Positions 43,450 to 53,417 of a stretch of 64,000 nt of DNA are shown in pieces. Position 1 is the stretch's first letter. Every line of letters starts with the position of its first letter. Location of the stretch: positions 93,282 to 157,281 of the forward strand of contig QMIT01000003.1 in the NCBI GenBank assembly GCA_024434115.1. Direction: 5' to 3'. The notes beneath the pieces were generated by a model, which was given only the letters and a program-made list of their open reading frames with translations, did not search any database and was not told where the DNA came from. The position numbers were made by a program, and so were the translations under genes. Source of the stretch: Chloroflexota bacterium (GTDB taxonomy: Bacteria > Chloroflexota > Anaerolineae > Aggregatilineales > J027).

Positions 43450-43473
43450 GGACAGGACATTATCTGGCTGTCC
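43450..43473 (+). terminator. Hairpin after the dynamin pair
   Basis: GGACAG / CTGTCC directly behind the stop of the second dynamin gene. The following bases are A-rich, not a T-run, so factor-independent termination is doubtful. Confidence 0.3.
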
Positions 43474-43571
43474 TACACAAAATTAAGCCGCCCTTCCCAG
43501 AAAAAAATGCCAATGATCACTGGGTTTTAGGCACGGTTTGAGCGATGATGAAAGTAAGTAAGGAGGGCCGT

Positions 43572-44042
43572 ATGTACAATAAAATACTTGTCCCACTGGA
43601 TGGCTCAAATCTCGCAGAACAAGCCTTACCTCATGCCATTGAATTAGCCCAAAAATTTAGTGCCGAAGTCCACCTCATCCAAGTCATTGTCCAATATTCC
43701 GGTGCCATCACCCCCTATGAACTCGACTACAAAATGACCGAGACCTTCCGTGAAGCAACTATCCGCGAAGCCCACGAATATCTCCGCCGCATCGAGGGGC
43801 AATTCCTCACAAAGGGAATCAAGCCTGTCGTTACGAAAGTGATTGAGGGTATGGTTGCGGAAAGTGTCTTGGAGTACGCCGTTCATCATGGGATTCAATT
43901 GATCGTCATGGGCACACACGGACGCAGCGGCATCGGACGATGGGTCTTTGGCAGCGTGGCCGAAAAAGTCCTGCGTGCTTCGGAATGCCCGGTGTTCCTG
44001 ATTCGTGCTACCCAAGAGGCCGCTTCCGAAAAACAGGGCTAA
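43572..44042 (+). CDS. Universal stress protein (UspA family)
   Basis: 156 residues from ATG 43572, preceded by GGAGG; the in-frame ATG at 43545 comes before that SD and is unlikely. Single Usp domain: it opens YNKILVPLDGSNLAEQALPHA and ends with the ATP-binding signature GTHGRSGIGRWVFGS (the G-x2-G-x9-G-S type), so it should bind ATP. Such proteins help cells survive starvation, redox or energy stress, in ways not well defined. Monocistronic by spacing, convergent with ssb across a shared hairpin. Confidence 0.94.
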   Translation: MYNKILVPLDGSNLAEQALPHAIELAQKFSAEVHLIQVIVQYSGAITPYELDYKMTETFREATIREAHEYLRRIEGQFLTKGIKPVVTKVIEGMVAESVLEYAVHHGIQLIVMGTHGRSGIGRWVFGSVAEKVLRASECPVFLIRATQEAASEKQG

Positions 44043-44053
44043 ACAAAACAAAA

Positions 44054-44080
44054 AGGGACACGGATTTTTTCCATGTCCCT
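44054..44080. terminator. Bidirectional terminator between usp and ssb
   Basis: AGGGACA (44054-44060) / TGTCCCT (44074-44080), with GG / CC inside and one mismatch. On the minus strand it is followed by TTTTTGTTTTG, a good tail for ssb; the plus-strand tail (ATACTAATCT) is weaker. Confidence 0.65.
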
Positions 44081-44104
44081 ATACTAATCTACTAGAGTCT
44101 TGGC

Positions 44105-44509
44105 CTAGAACGGAATATCTTCCGGTTCATCGCTGCCGCTATAGCCACCACCATAGTCCTCACCCGCCGCGCTACGTTCCCCCTTAGAACTCAGGAATTT
44201 AACATCACGGGCTGTAATTTCGATGCTTACCTGTGTTTGACCATCGTTGCCTGTATAAGTCCGAACATCTAGTTCCCCGACAACTAGGATTAGCATCCCC
44301 TTATGGACATATTGGCTGCAAACTTCTGCGAGTTGCCGCCACGCCGAAACACGAAACCATGTTGTTTTTTTCTGCTTCTCATGCGTGTTCTTATCGGTGA
44401 TGTTTTTGTTTACAGCTACACTGAATGAGCATACGCCAGCCCCACTTGGGGTATAGCGTAATTCCGGGTCTTTTCCAACATTTCCGATAATGGTGATTTG
44501 TTGATACAC
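44105..44509 (-). CDS. ssb: Single-stranded DNA-binding protein
   Basis: 134 residues, short for SSB but complete. OB-fold part 1-105: QQITIIGNVGKDPELRYTPSG, FSVAVN, TTWFRVSAW, and KGMLILVVGELDVRTY. It ends in the acidic DEPEDIPF tail that recruits SSB partners such as repair and replication proteins. It has no long Gly/Gln linker. Not flanked by rpsF and rpsR as in the standard ribosomal operon, so it may be a secondary ssb. It lies 77 bases after the cheA stop, on the same strand. Confidence 0.95.
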   Translation of the reverse strand: MYQQITIIGNVGKDPELRYTPSGAGVCSFSVAVNKNITDKNTHEKQKKTTWFRVSAWRQLAEVCSQYVHKGMLILVVGELDVRTYTGNDGQTQVSIEITARDVKFLSSKGERSAAGEDYGGGYSGSDEPEDIPF

Positions 44510-44586
44510 GGGTTATAGTCCTTTCCCAAGTTACAGTCTCAGCATGTGTATCGTTTGGAATATTCTATTATAGAACAGGCGTTCAT

Positions 44587-46824
44587 TTAATGCAAGAGAC
44601 TTTTGATCGTCTGTAAGAGTTCGTTCTGGTCAAAAACTCCTTTCACAATATAAGCGTCTGCGCCAGCCCTAAAGCCCATTTCTTTATTCTCTGGCGAATC
44701 TAACGACGTAACTAAAATAATCGGCAAATTCTTATACTGCGGATGTTTGCGAATCTGCACCGTCAATTCAAATCCGTCCATCCAAGGCATCTGAACGTCC
44801 GAAATCACCAGTTCTACCGGGCCAGTCTCCAATTTTTTGAGCGCCTCAACCCCATGTGTCGCGGTAATGACTTCATAACCAGCCGCCTCCAAAATATTCT
44901 TCTGTAAGGTGCGGGTGGTAATGCTATCATCTACCACCAAAATGCGGCGCTGCTGGGGGGCAGGCTGGGTCGGCGCGACAATCTGGCGGCGGCGCACAGT
45001 GCGGCTTTGGGCGCTTTTCATCAGGTCGCTCACATTCAAAATAATCACCACATCGCCGTTGGCTAATATCGTGGCCCCGCTGATATTCCGCACCCGGCTA
45101 AACTCTGTACTTAGATTGCGTACCATAATCTCTTGTTCGGCCAGAATATCATCTACGACCACTGCCAGTCTTTTTTCTGCCGTCGCCAGCACCAACGCGA
45201 ACTGGGCAGGCATATTTTCTTGGCTAGGTCGTTCCAAAAGGTCGTTGAGAAAAGTGACGGGCATGACCTGACCATCCAGTGTTAACATTGGTTGGCCTGT
45301 CATGCTAAATTCACTCTCTTGGTGATAATTGACCACCCGTGTCACCGAAACGCTAGGGATGGCATAGATTTCTTCACCCGATTTGACCATAATGCAATGT
45401 AGGGTACTTAATGACACCGGCAAAGTTATCTCAAATCGCGTACCATCCCCCGGTTTGCTTTGGATAGACATCTGACCCTGCAACGCTTCAACAGCCTGTC
45501 GCACCACATCCAAACCGACCCCACGTCCCGAAATCTCACTGACGGTATCACGGGTGGTCATACCCGGTTGTAGCAAGAGTTCATAAACCTCGGTTTCGCT
45601 GAGTTTTTCGGCATCCTCGCCAGAAATCAACCCCATCGTGACGGCTTTACGGTGGGTACGTTCAGCATCAATGCCCCGGCCATCATCCGCCACCATCAAA
45701 TGCACCCGGCTGCCACGCTGTACAAGTGACAGCAAAATGAGTCCCTGTGCGGGTTTGCCAACGGTGCCGCGCACCTCTGGCGTTTCAATGCCGTGATCTA
45801 TCGCATTTCGCAGCAGGTGCATCACCGGGTCTTTGATTTTTTCCAAGACCTGCCGATCTAACTCGACATGTGTGCCCGTCGTCTGGAACATCACTTCTTT
45901 GCCCAAATCACGGGCCACATCACGCACCATTCGCCGAAAACCTGCCACAAGCGTCTCAAAAGGCAGCAGTCGCATCGCCCGTACCCCGGATTGCAGCCCC
46001 GATGCGGTTAACCCTAGCGCAATAGCATCATCCCGCAGATTGTGTTCCAACTGCTGGATTAGCTGGGCCGAATTTTGCATATAATTTTGGGTGTCATGCA
46101 AAAATTCCAATAGATCGGCCCATACCCCCAACGCTTCTGGTTTATCACCCGCGATTCGCAAGAGTTGAATATAGGCCGTCTGAACCGAGCGCCATTTTTT
46201 TTGCCAGCGACGGTGTTTATCGCGCAATGCGCGTAACTGATCGGTGCGCTCTTCAATGCTCATGTGTAGCGAGAGCAAATTGCTGGTTTCGTTGAGCAGG
46301 GTATCGAGTTTGCCCAACCCAACGCGGATAGTCTCATCGCGGCCTAGTGGGGCAACGGTTTCTAATTCGTGGGTGATGACGGCGACACTGGTATTGGTGG
46401 TTGCGGTTGGTGATTCTTTAGTGTTGGTCAAGCCTCGCAGTGATGCCAGTAAGTTTTCTTGTTGAACTTCGCCCGTGCCACCAAGCAAAATTTCGATGGC
46501 ATCCAAACCGTCGTATAGAATATCGGCGGCGGATGGAGTCAGGGCCAATGTTCCGCGCCGAAATTCCTCAAAAACCTCTTCCAGCGCATGGCCGATCTGT
46601 TCAATATCGCTGCTGCCGACAGTACGGGCCGCGCCTTTGATACTATGCGCTACACGAAATAATTCGCGCACAGTGGCTTCATACTGCTCAGGTGGCATAT
46701 CGGCGGCGGTTTCAAGTTCCAACAGCAGGCGGTTCATCGTATTAAGGTGTTCCGCCGCTTCCATCTGAAATAACTGCTGCAATTCGATGGTTTGGCGCTT
46801 GGGTAATTGAGAGGGGTCAGTCAT
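44587..46824 (-). CDS. CheA-type histidine kinase with C-terminal receiver
   Basis: 745 residues. Order: Hpt domain with the phospho-accepting His60 (VAHSIKGAARTVG); a helical dimerisation region; HATPase with HLLRNAIDHGIETPEVRG (N box), DDGRGID and GRGVGLDVV; a CheW-like domain (about 470-610); and a receiver (about 625-745) with Asp676 in ISDVQMPWMDG. No separate CheY-binding P2 domain is obvious. Signal would pass from the MCPs and CheW to His60, then to the fused receiver or other regulators. Last gene of the chemosensory operon; its start overlaps the methyltransferase gene by 8 bases. With no flagellar gene nearby, the output may be gliding, pili or gene regulation. Confidence 0.93.
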   Translation of the reverse strand: MTDPSQLPKRQTIELQQLFQMEAAEHLNTMNRLLLELETAADMPPEQYEATVRELFRVAHSIKGAARTVGSSDIEQIGHALEEVFEEFRRGTLALTPSAADILYDGLDAIEILLGGTGEVQQENLLASLRGLTNTKESPTATTNTSVAVITHELETVAPLGRDETIRVGLGKLDTLLNETSNLLSLHMSIEERTDQLRALRDKHRRWQKKWRSVQTAYIQLLRIAGDKPEALGVWADLLEFLHDTQNYMQNSAQLIQQLEHNLRDDAIALGLTASGLQSGVRAMRLLPFETLVAGFRRMVRDVARDLGKEVMFQTTGTHVELDRQVLEKIKDPVMHLLRNAIDHGIETPEVRGTVGKPAQGLILLSLVQRGSRVHLMVADDGRGIDAERTHRKAVTMGLISGEDAEKLSETEVYELLLQPGMTTRDTVSEISGRGVGLDVVRQAVEALQGQMSIQSKPGDGTRFEITLPVSLSTLHCIMVKSGEEIYAIPSVSVTRVVNYHQESEFSMTGQPMLTLDGQVMPVTFLNDLLERPSQENMPAQFALVLATAEKRLAVVVDDILAEQEIMVRNLSTEFSRVRNISGATILANGDVVIILNVSDLMKSAQSRTVRRRQIVAPTQPAPQQRRILVVDDSITTRTLQKNILEAAGYEVITATHGVEALKKLETGPVELVISDVQMPWMDGFELTVQIRKHPQYKNLPIILVTSLDSPENKEMGFRAGADAYIVKGVFDQNELLQTIKSLLH

Positions 46825-47563
46825 GCGTTTTTTTCCTCAGCACCAATGTCAAATCATCCCCCGGCACGCCACGCAAAGGCCGTTTATCTGTACCACCAAA
46901 ACATTCCACTATTTCAAATCCGGTCATCTCAGCCAGCAAGGTAATTTCACCCAGACTGGTATGCCGATAGCGCATCACTTGGCCTGTAGATAGGCGCGTT
47001 TCAATCTGGCGAATGGGATCAAACGTCCGCCCCGTGCCTGCCCATTCCAGTCCCTCACCTGAATCACAAGGGGTCAATCCTAATTGGCGCACCGTTGGCA
47101 AGATCGTATCAAAGGCAAAATAACCACCGGGGATGAGGTGGTCAGTCAATCGTCGCAAGAAGTTTAATTGGTCAGATTGTGTCAATAGCGCCGGGAAAGC
47201 CCAATCCGCCATCAGCGCCAACGCGAATTGCTGACCTAGCTCTAATTCCACCATATCTTGTAGATAAAATTCGACTCTGGCCCTCACATCGTCGGGCAGT
47301 TCACCAATATGTTGAACCGCCCGACTCAGAAAATGCGGGTTGATGTCGACCGCCGCAACGGTATACCCTGCCAAAACCAATTGGCGGGTAATCCGTCCGT
47401 TGCCGCAAGCCAATTCTAAGATGGGGGTGTGACAGGCATAATTCGCGGCACACCATTCCCAAAACGGCCAATCATCCAGCCAATCAATCGGTTTCCGCTC
47501 TTCCCATATTTCGGCTGGATAATCTTTCCAGCCAGATTGTTGACTACTGTCGCTGATGGACAT
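46817..47563 (-). CDS. Class I SAM-dependent methyltransferase in the chemosensory operon
   Basis: 248 residues. Motif I is ILELACGNGRITRQL (about 48-62), with VAAVDINPHFL after it; the later LIPGGYFAFDTILP is the usual beta-4/beta-5 area. It belongs to the general Methyltransf_25/11 type and lacks the CheR helical N-domain and substrate beta-subdomain. So it is probably not a standard receptor methyltransferase, yet it sits between an MCP gene (9 bases) and cheA (8-base overlap). It either replaces CheR in an unusual way or acts on a small molecule. ATG at 47563. Confidence 0.82.
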   Translation of the reverse strand: MSISDSSQQSGWKDYPAEIWEERKPIDWLDDWPFWEWCAANYACHTPILELACGNGRITRQLVLAGYTVAAVDINPHFLSRAVQHIGELPDDVRARVEFYLQDMVELELGQQFALALMADWAFPALLTQSDQLNFLRRLTDHLIPGGYFAFDTILPTVRQLGLTPCDSGEGLEWAGTGRTFDPIRQIETRLSTGQVMRYRHTSLGEITLLAEMTGFEIVECFGGTDKRPLRGVPGDDLTLVLRKKTHD

Positions 47564-47572
47564 CTACAACCC

Positions 47573-48847
47573 CTATGTGCGATAGTCCTGTACCATCTCG
47601 TTTAATTTCCGCGCCATCGTTCCCAAATCACGTGCAGCCCGTTCTACCGCCATCGTGCTGGCATTGGTTTGTCCAGTCGCCTGTCGAATTCGATTCATGG
47701 CCGTGCTGAGTTGATCCATCCCAACCGCTTGTTGACGAGTGCTGGCCGCGATTTGCACGGCGGCGTAGGCGGCTTCTTCAATCAAGTTTGCCAAACCGCG
47801 AATACTCTCCCCGGCGCTGTTGACCAATTGCACCCCCGCGTCCACGCCCTTAGTACCTTCCTCCGTGACCATGACGGCACTGTTGGTGGCCTGTTGAATT
47901 TCGCTTAGAATGTCACGTACTTGAGCAGTGGCCTCGCGGCTTTGTTCAGCCAGATTACGCACTTCCATCGCCACGACAGCGAATCCTTTGCCTTCTTCAC
48001 CCGCCCGTGCCGCTTCAACCGAGGCATTCAACGCCAGCAATTTACTTTGATCGGCCAACGCCGAAACCGTCGCAATGATCTCCCCAATTTGCTGCGTATG
48101 CTCCGACAGCACCAGAATATTGTCAGCAATCCCTTCAACACGCTGTCGAATCAACGCCATACCATTGATAGCCTCAGTAACCGCCTGTTCGCCTGTTTTG
48201 GAAACTTGAACTGAATTTTGGGCCATCTGCGCGACGGCGGCGGCACGTTCGGCGGTTTCTGTGACGGTTGCCCGTACTTCCTGCACGGTGCTGCTGGTCT
48301 GCATGACGCTGGCATCTTGATCGCTGACCGTCGCAATTTGTTCGTTGGTCGCGGTCAAAATATCATCGGCGACTTTGGCGGCATTTTCGGCAACCGATTG
48401 AATCTGGTGGAGGGTCGTTTGCAATTGGGCCACCACCGCGTTCATACCCTTTGCTAAACTGACAATCGGCCCGTTCTTGGCCTCATCCGCCGCCGAAAAC
48501 TCAACTCTGCCGCTCAAATCGCCCGACTGGACCCGACGGGTAAACTGGTCAATTGCCCCCCAAAGCTGTTCAGGAGTCTGGGCTTTTTGCATCACCGCTT
48601 CCATGCGCGGGCGCACCAACCAACGCGCCGCCGCCCAACCCGCACCGATTCCCGCCACCGCTAATGAGACCGTCCACCCCAGCAAACGGCCTTTTAGATC
48701 GTCGTTGATACTTGACCCTGTAAACAAAACCATGACGACTGTCGTCAATAGCGAGGGCAGCCCACCTAAGACCATTAAAAGGGCACGGATCAAATTCCAC
48801 AGACGGGTGTGCAGGACTGCATAAGAACTTTCAGCAACGGGCAGCAT
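47573..48847 (-). CDS. Methyl-accepting chemotaxis protein, short sensor type
   Basis: 424 residues. Two membrane helices near the N-terminus (about 18-42 and 54-78), joined by a very short loop, so there is no periplasmic sensor domain. A HAMP-like region (about 80-150) leads into the long signalling coiled coil with the hairpin tip [23 protein letters not shown] and VRNLAEQS. It ends at residue 424 without a CheR-docking pentapeptide. It may sense membrane state or an internal cue, or work with the neighbouring MCP. Five bases separate it from that upstream MCP gene. Confidence 0.93.
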   Translation of the reverse strand: MLPVAESSYAVLHTRLWNLIRALLMVLGGLPSLLTTVVMVLFTGSSINDDLKGRLLGWTVSLAVAGIGAGWAAARWLVRPRMEAVMQKAQTPEQLWGAIDQFTRRVQSGDLSGRVEFSAADEAKNGPIVSLAKGMNAVVAQLQTTLHQIQSVAENAAKVADDILTATNEQIATVSDQDASVMQTSSTVQEVRATVTETAERAAAVAQMAQNSVQVSKTGEQAVTEAINGMALIRQRVEGIADNILVLSEHTQQIGEIIATVSALADQSKLLALNASVEAARAGEEGKGFAVVAMEVRNLAEQSREATAQVRDILSEIQQATNSAVMVTEEGTKGVDAGVQLVNSAGESIRGLANLIEEAAYAAVQIAASTRQQAVGMDQLSTAMNRIRQATGQTNASTMAVERAARDLGTMARKLNEMVQDYRT

Positions 48848-48852
48848 CTAAC

Positions 48853-50319
48853 TTACTCCTGCGTGCGATTCGGATTGAAAATGGTCGCCATTAATTTACC
48901 AGACAAACGGCTCAAATCCTGCGAAATATTCTCGGCCATGCGAGTAGAGGCTTGATTTTGCATGGCTACTTGGTCAAGGCTTTGCATCGCGGTTCCTAGA
49001 CGACGCACGCCATCCGATTGCAAATCAATCGAGCTGAGAATCGCTTTGGCCGCCAGATCCCCGCGTGCGATGGTCTCATAGAGGCTCGCAATCACCGCCC
49101 CAGCTTCTTCGGCTTGATTTAAACCCGCCTCGACCCCCTGTGCGCCAGATTCCGTTGTGTCAACCGCCAGTGAAATCGCCTGTTGAATCTCTTTGAGCAC
49201 CGTCCGTACATCGCCAGTGGCCCGCCGCGATTGTTCGGCAAGGTCACGCACTTCCTCGGCTACAATGCTAAAACCGCGCCCCTGCTCCCCCGCCCGTGCC
49301 GCTTCAATTTGGGCATTCAGGGCCAGAAAGTTGGATTGGGTCGCAATATCCGACACGGAGGTAATAATTTGGCTGATATGCCGTAAATGCAGCGCCAGTT
49401 GACCAATCGTTTGCCCAACCATTAAGACCGATTCACGAGTATAGCGCATTCCCTCCAGTGCCGCCTGAATGGTCTCATTGCCATTTTGGGCCACACTCAC
49501 CGCCTGTTGTGCCAAGTGGGTCATTTCGTCTGCTTTGGAACGTGCTTGCAAGGCCAGATAGCGAAAATCGTCCAATTCACGGTTGGCCTCCGCCACCACA
49601 TTCGTCTGCTGGTCGGCCCGTGAGGACTGCTGTGTCGTAATCCCATGAATTGTTCCGGCGGCTTGGTCAAGCTGTTTGGCTGTGTCACCAATCTGTTCCG
49701 CCAAAATCGCCAACCCAGCATTGGTGACAGTAGCTGTCTGAGCGGTTGTAAGGTGTGGGGCGATGGTCGGGATGACAGGCCGCCGCCGTTGAGTAAACAA
49801 TCCGAAAATCAAAATCATGCCTGTGAACAAAGTCAGCGGGCTTAAAACATCAGCGGAAAAGTCGAGTGATTGATTGAGAAAGCGGGTAATGATAATCCAA
49901 CCCATCCCCAAGAGGCCCGACCACGAAACCAGCGACGCTATACCACGCAAGAGGATAATATAACCCCAAATCAGCACCCCAAATGGCACAACCTTCAGCC
50001 AATCTGCCGCGCCGACAAACAACAGCGCAAGGCTATAGGTCACAATTTGCCCACCGATAAGAGCGTCTGGGGCGTATGCTGAAAAACGCGAATAATTAAG
50101 CGCGATGGGGGCAATCGAGAGGGTAACTAACGCCAGCACTGCCGGGGCGAGGGTGACATGATCTAACGCAACCATCAAGCACAGCCACACCAACAGGCCG
50201 TTTAATGCGGCGACATCTACCAAAAGTTGACGATTTTCCTCCCCGTTTCGCCATGCTGCCAACACTTGTGACCAGCGAGGCAAACGTTGGGGTGTATCTA
50301 ATTGATTTTTTGGGGTCAT
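48853..50319 (-). CDS. Methyl-accepting chemotaxis protein, polytopic membrane type
   Basis: 488 residues. The N-terminal half (about 35-195) is a bundle of five or six hydrophobic helices with little outside. It resembles an integral-membrane sensor module. No HAMP is evident; after a linker with [11 protein letters not shown] comes the MCP signalling domain with the tip [23 protein letters not shown] and [16 protein letters not shown]. Like its neighbour it lacks a recognisable CheR-docking tail. The start overlaps the end of cheW by four bases, making coupling likely. A membrane-potential, redox or lipid cue fits its build, but the ligand is unknown. Confidence 0.93.
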   Translation of the reverse strand: MTPKNQLDTPQRLPRWSQVLAAWRNGEENRQLLVDVAALNGLLVWLCLMVALDHVTLAPAVLALVTLSIAPIALNYSRFSAYAPDALIGGQIVTYSLALLFVGAADWLKVVPFGVLIWGYIILLRGIASLVSWSGLLGMGWIIITRFLNQSLDFSADVLSPLTLFTGMILIFGLFTQRRRPVIPTIAPHLTTAQTATVTNAGLAILAEQIGDTAKQLDQAAGTIHGITTQQSSRADQQTNVVAEANRELDDFRYLALQARSKADEMTHLAQQAVSVAQNGNETIQAALEGMRYTRESVLMVGQTIGQLALHLRHISQIITSVSDIATQSNFLALNAQIEAARAGEQGRGFSIVAEEVRDLAEQSRRATGDVRTVLKEIQQAISLAVDTTESGAQGVEAGLNQAEEAGAVIASLYETIARGDLAAKAILSSIDLQSDGVRRLGTAMQSLDQVAMQNQASTRMAENISQDLSRLSGKLMATIFNPNRTQE

Positions 50320-50897
50320 GCGGGTTCCTCAAAAATCCGCAGGCGCGGGTCACGGAACAAACGATCAATATCTAATAAGATTAATCCTGTTGGCATCACT
50401 CCCGCAATTCCGACAGCGGATTCTTGGTTCGCAAAAGCACTCGGCGGGAGCATTTGGACGGCCTCAACACTTTCGACCAACAACGCGATTTCCAATCCTG
50501 CCCCTTCGACCATAATCAACATGGCGGGCGCGGCGTCAGCAATATCCAATTCATAAAAACGGCGTAAATCGAGGATACTGGTGATACGCCCATTAAGATT
50601 GGTAACGCCTCGATAGTAACTGGGGACACACGGCATCGGGGTCAAACGGCGTAATGGCGCAATGGCCCGCACATGCCGAACGGAGAGGGCATAATGTTCG
50701 GCGGCAAGTCGGAATGTCAAATAAGGTTGCTGTGTTTGGGCAGCAGTTGGGGAAATAGGCGCTTTGGCGAATTGTTGGGCACGGCGCTCAAGCACTTTTG
50801 CCCGTGCTTCGGGGGTAGTTTCGCCCTCATCCAACAAGGACGAAATTTCAGCGAGAGTCTCACGAATAATATCCCAATCAGGTGCTGGTTGGTTCAC
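50316..50897 (-). CDS. cheW: CheW-like coupling protein
   Basis: 193 residues. After a helical N-terminal extension of about 55 residues comes a CheW domain: [21 protein letters not shown], then PYYRG-like [26 protein letters not shown] and the C-terminal [22 protein letters not shown]. It links the MCPs to CheA. First gene of the operon cheW, mcp, mcp, methyltransferase, cheA (50897 down to 44587). ATG at 50897; the DtxR gene ends 48 bases upstream on the same strand, so some read-through from it is possible. Confidence 0.92.
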   Translation of the reverse strand: MNQPAPDWDIIRETLAEISSLLDEGETTPEARAKVLERRAQQFAKAPISPTAAQTQQPYLTFRLAAEHYALSVRHVRAIAPLRRLTPMPCVPSYYRGVTNLNGRITSILDLRRFYELDIADAAPAMLIMVEGAGLEIALLVESVEAVQMLPPSAFANQESAVGIAGVMPTGLILLDIDRLFRDPRLRIFEEPA

Positions 50898-50945
50898 GAC
50901 ATAATGCTTTCAATAGTTCGAAACTATGGTTGCATTATATCCAAT

Positions 50946-51617
50946 TTAGAAATTTTCTGGTTTCGACACCCGCAGTGTACCAGCGAGTTCCGTGCCAATC
51001 ACCTGTTCACCACGCCCCACCCGCAATCGCAGCGGCCCATTAAACGGTGCCCGTGCTACCAATTCAATTTTTTGCCCCGGCACAAGTTCCAGTTCAGCCA
51101 GATAGCAGAGCTTTTCAGGGTCGTGGGTATTGACCCGGCTAATCACATATTCCGCTGGCGGGGTGCATTCGGTAAGGGGTTGGTCATGCAGAACGGGCAT
51201 TACCCCCTCTTCGTTTGGAATCGGTTCACCATGCGGACAGCGTTTGGGATAACCCGCCATTTTTTCCATCCGCGAGGCAAGGCGATCTGTGACCACTGCG
51301 CCCAGCGCATCGGCCTCATCATGGACTTCATGCCAGCCAAATCCCATCACACTGACCAAGAAGGCCTCGGCCAGACGATGCCGTCGGATAGATTTAAGTG
51401 CCTCTCGCTCGCCACGCTCGGTCAATTTCATGCCTTGATACGGCTCGTGGTCAATGAAGCCTAATTCACGCAATCGTGACGCCATACGGGCAACAGCAGG
51501 CGCAGAAACACCCAATCTCTCGGCTAGGGCGGAGGTGCTGACAAATGGTTCATCTTGATAAGCGGCAATCCGATAGGCTTCCGCGAGATATTCTTGCATG
51601 ACGGGGCTTATGGACAT
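50946..51617 (-). CDS. DtxR/MntR-family metal-dependent regulator
   Basis: 223 residues, with all three domains of the long DtxR type. Winged helix (about 1-70: VSTSALAERLGVSAPAVARMASRLRELGFI); dimerisation and metal-binding part (about 70-150: RRHRLAEAFLVSVMGFGWHEVHDEAD, with HE/HD ligands and KRCPHGEPIP); and a FeoA/SH3-like C-terminal domain (about 150-223). It would bind Fe(II) or Mn(II) and then repress uptake or storage genes. No metal transporter lies beside it, so its targets are elsewhere or include its own region. I see no clear palindromic operator in the 84 bases upstream. Confidence 0.93.
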   Translation of the reverse strand: MSISPVMQEYLAEAYRIAAYQDEPFVSTSALAERLGVSAPAVARMASRLRELGFIDHEPYQGMKLTERGEREALKSIRRHRLAEAFLVSVMGFGWHEVHDEADALGAVVTDRLASRMEKMAGYPKRCPHGEPIPNEEGVMPVLHDQPLTECTPPAEYVISRVNTHDPEKLCYLAELELVPGQKIELVARAPFNGPLRLRVGRGEQVIGTELAGTLRVSKPENF

Positions 51618-51701
51618 GTTTGTAATTTCCAGTACAGCGTTGTCTAAACTACCACAGCCCCTATCATAATAAATTTACGGATTTTTTGCAAAAATATTTG
51701 C

Positions 51702-52562
51702 TTAATTATTCGTAAGAGCTTGTCGGATGATTTCCGCCACCCGTTCCGGGGCTTCCCACTGCGGAAAATGCCCAATTTCATCTAACGGGAAATAGTGGCT
51801 ATCGGGACGGCGTTCCAAGATCGCGTTGGCGATACTCGGCACAGCTACCGGGTCACGCTGTCCCCAAATGACTGTTAGCGGCGCGGGGTGGGCCTTCAGC
51901 GCGTCCAGCCATGTGTGTTCGTGGATTTTACGCTCGCGCAAGTAGCGAATCAGCAGATGATAAATGCCCATACCATCGTTATATTGAAGCAGCGACCAGA
52001 ACTCATCAATTTCGGTAGCCGTCAAAGGAGTCGCAAATAACTTGCCAAATTGACGGGCGAAGGCCGGTTTACGGATCAAACGCAGGCGGGTCACGATTGG
52101 CCCGATGACGGGATGCAAGAGTAATTTTTGGGTGATGAGAGGGCGATAATCATCCAATAGCACGCTCCCGTTGAGCATCACCAGTTTGGTAATTTCCGGC
52201 TGTCCGCGCCGCATCACTTCCAATGTGACCGAATCGCCCATGTCGTGTGCAACCAAGAGGGTTTTGGCTAGGCCAAAATGCTGGGCCACTACTTGGGAAA
52301 TCTCGGCCTGCTCAAACAAAGAATAAGGATGCTGACGCGGCTTATCCGAAAACCCGTATCCTAAAAAGTCCAAGAAAATCAGCTTAAATTGACTATCGAG
52401 CAGTGGGGCGATCCGCGCATAATCATAGCTAGAAGTCGGGAAGCCGTGCAGAAACAAAATTGGCTCACCGCTACCCTGTGACCGCACAAAAATCCGGTGG
52501 CGTTTGAAAGAGAGGTAATCGCCTGTTGCTCGCCATTCAGTAGGCGTAAGTGTCTTGGTCAT
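51702..52562 (-). CDS. Alpha/beta hydrolase with Asp nucleophile (haloalkane dehalogenase / epoxide hydrolase-like)
   Basis: 286 residues, soluble. LFLHGFPTSSYDY gives the HG oxyanion motif, and LVAHDMGDS (103-111) carries Asp107 as nucleophile, which points to dehalogenase or epoxide-hydrolase-like chemistry rather than esterase. WGQRDPVAVP holds the acid region and LDEIGHFPQWEAPE the catalytic His. A cap domain lies at about 130-215. The second Trp or Asn halide ligand cannot be judged, so the reaction remains open. Its start overlaps the end of the upstream TPR-like gene by four bases. Confidence 0.9.
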   Translation of the reverse strand: MTKTLTPTEWRATGDYLSFKRHRIFVRSQGSGEPILFLHGFPTSSYDYARIAPLLDSQFKLIFLDFLGYGFSDKPRQHPYSLFEQAEISQVVAQHFGLAKTLLVAHDMGDSVTLEVMRRGQPEITKLVMLNGSVLLDDYRPLITQKLLLHPVIGPIVTRLRLIRKPAFARQFGKLFATPLTATEIDEFWSLLQYNDGMGIYHLLIRYLRERKIHEHTWLDALKAHPAPLTVIWGQRDPVAVPSIANAILERRPDSHYFPLDEIGHFPQWEAPERVAEIIRQALTNN

Positions 52563-53299
52563 TGGGCATTCTCACGCGGCGGACGGGTGGGCGTCGGCGG
52601 GTTTAGGGTTAACCAGATGCTAGTCGCCCGCTGCTGCTGTGAATCCATAATTACAGCATTGGTGCCACTGATACTAGTCGCAGTTTGGGCATTTGACCCC
52701 AAAGGTTCATCACCACTCGTCAGCAGTACCGTCGCCAGCAACGCCACTGCCACAATGACAAAAACCCCCACCAGCGTAAAGGCCATAACTCTACGTCGGC
52801 GTTTCGATTTTTGTTTGCTTTTGAGCGCATCTTCCTTAGATTCGGTGCCCACCCAATTGGGCATGGCAAATTCCGACTTTACATCCACTTTGACTTTAGA
52901 GGTAGGCGAACGGGGGGGCAGAAGTTGGGTCGGATGTGCTTCTTGGGTCGGATAGGGGTCTTCGGTAACTTCTGGGATTGGCTCGACTTCTGGCTCAGGT
53001 TTTCGCAGGGGCGATGTTGAAGGTTTAGCCAAAGGTTGTGCAGGTTGTGGACGTGGGATAGCAATTCTGTGTTGGGCGGCTAATTTTAATGCAGCAGTGC
53101 TCTGGGGGTTGACCTTTAGGGCATGGCGCACGCTGGCAACCAATTCTTCCCGATTTGCCGCGCACAATGCCATATAGACCCACGCCCGTTCGTTGTCGCG
53201 GTCATCAGCCAAAATGGTAAGCAATTGCTTGCGTGCCTCCACTTTTTTGCCTGCTTTAATTAACGCCACCACCTGCTCTAAGTCACTCAACGGACCCAC
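52559..53299 (-). CDS. TPR-like protein with a C-terminal membrane segment
   Basis: 246 residues from GTG 53299; TTG 53290, better spaced from the GAGGAG SD, is an alternative three codons later. Residues 1-85 are two TPR-like helical pairs (KKVEARKQLLTILADDRDNERAW...). Residues 90-165 form a Pro/Glu-rich linker. One membrane helix (about 172-195) is preceded by KSKRRRR, so the TPR part is cytoplasmic. A short Ser/Thr-rich tail outside ends with Pro/Arg (PTPTRPPRENAQ). It probably serves as a membrane-tethered adaptor. It is co-transcribed with the hydrolase and divergent from the TIR-like gene. Confidence 0.75.
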   Translation of the reverse strand: MGPLSDLEQVVALIKAGKKVEARKQLLTILADDRDNERAWVYMALCAANREELVASVRHALKVNPQSTAALKLAAQHRIAIPRPQPAQPLAKPSTSPLRKPEPEVEPIPEVTEDPYPTQEAHPTQLLPPRSPTSKVKVDVKSEFAMPNWVGTESKEDALKSKQKSKRRRRVMAFTLVGVFVIVAVALLATVLLTSGDEPLGSNAQTATSISGTNAVIMDSQQQRATSIWLTLNPPTPTRPPRENAQ

Positions 53300-53417
53300 T
53301 CCTCACGAATTTTATGATTTCGCCCATTTATTATAATCGGCTTTGCGTTGCCGTGCAGAAAAAGTTATCCTTGCTAATCATGATTATGCTGTTGTTATGG
53401 ACTGGTGGGGAAAAGCT

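Noticed and set aside
50673..51464. Long plus-strand open frame of 263 residues
   Set aside because: It is antisense to well-supported CheW and DtxR genes; its composition is Arg/His/Phe/Cys-rich and no domain is visible.
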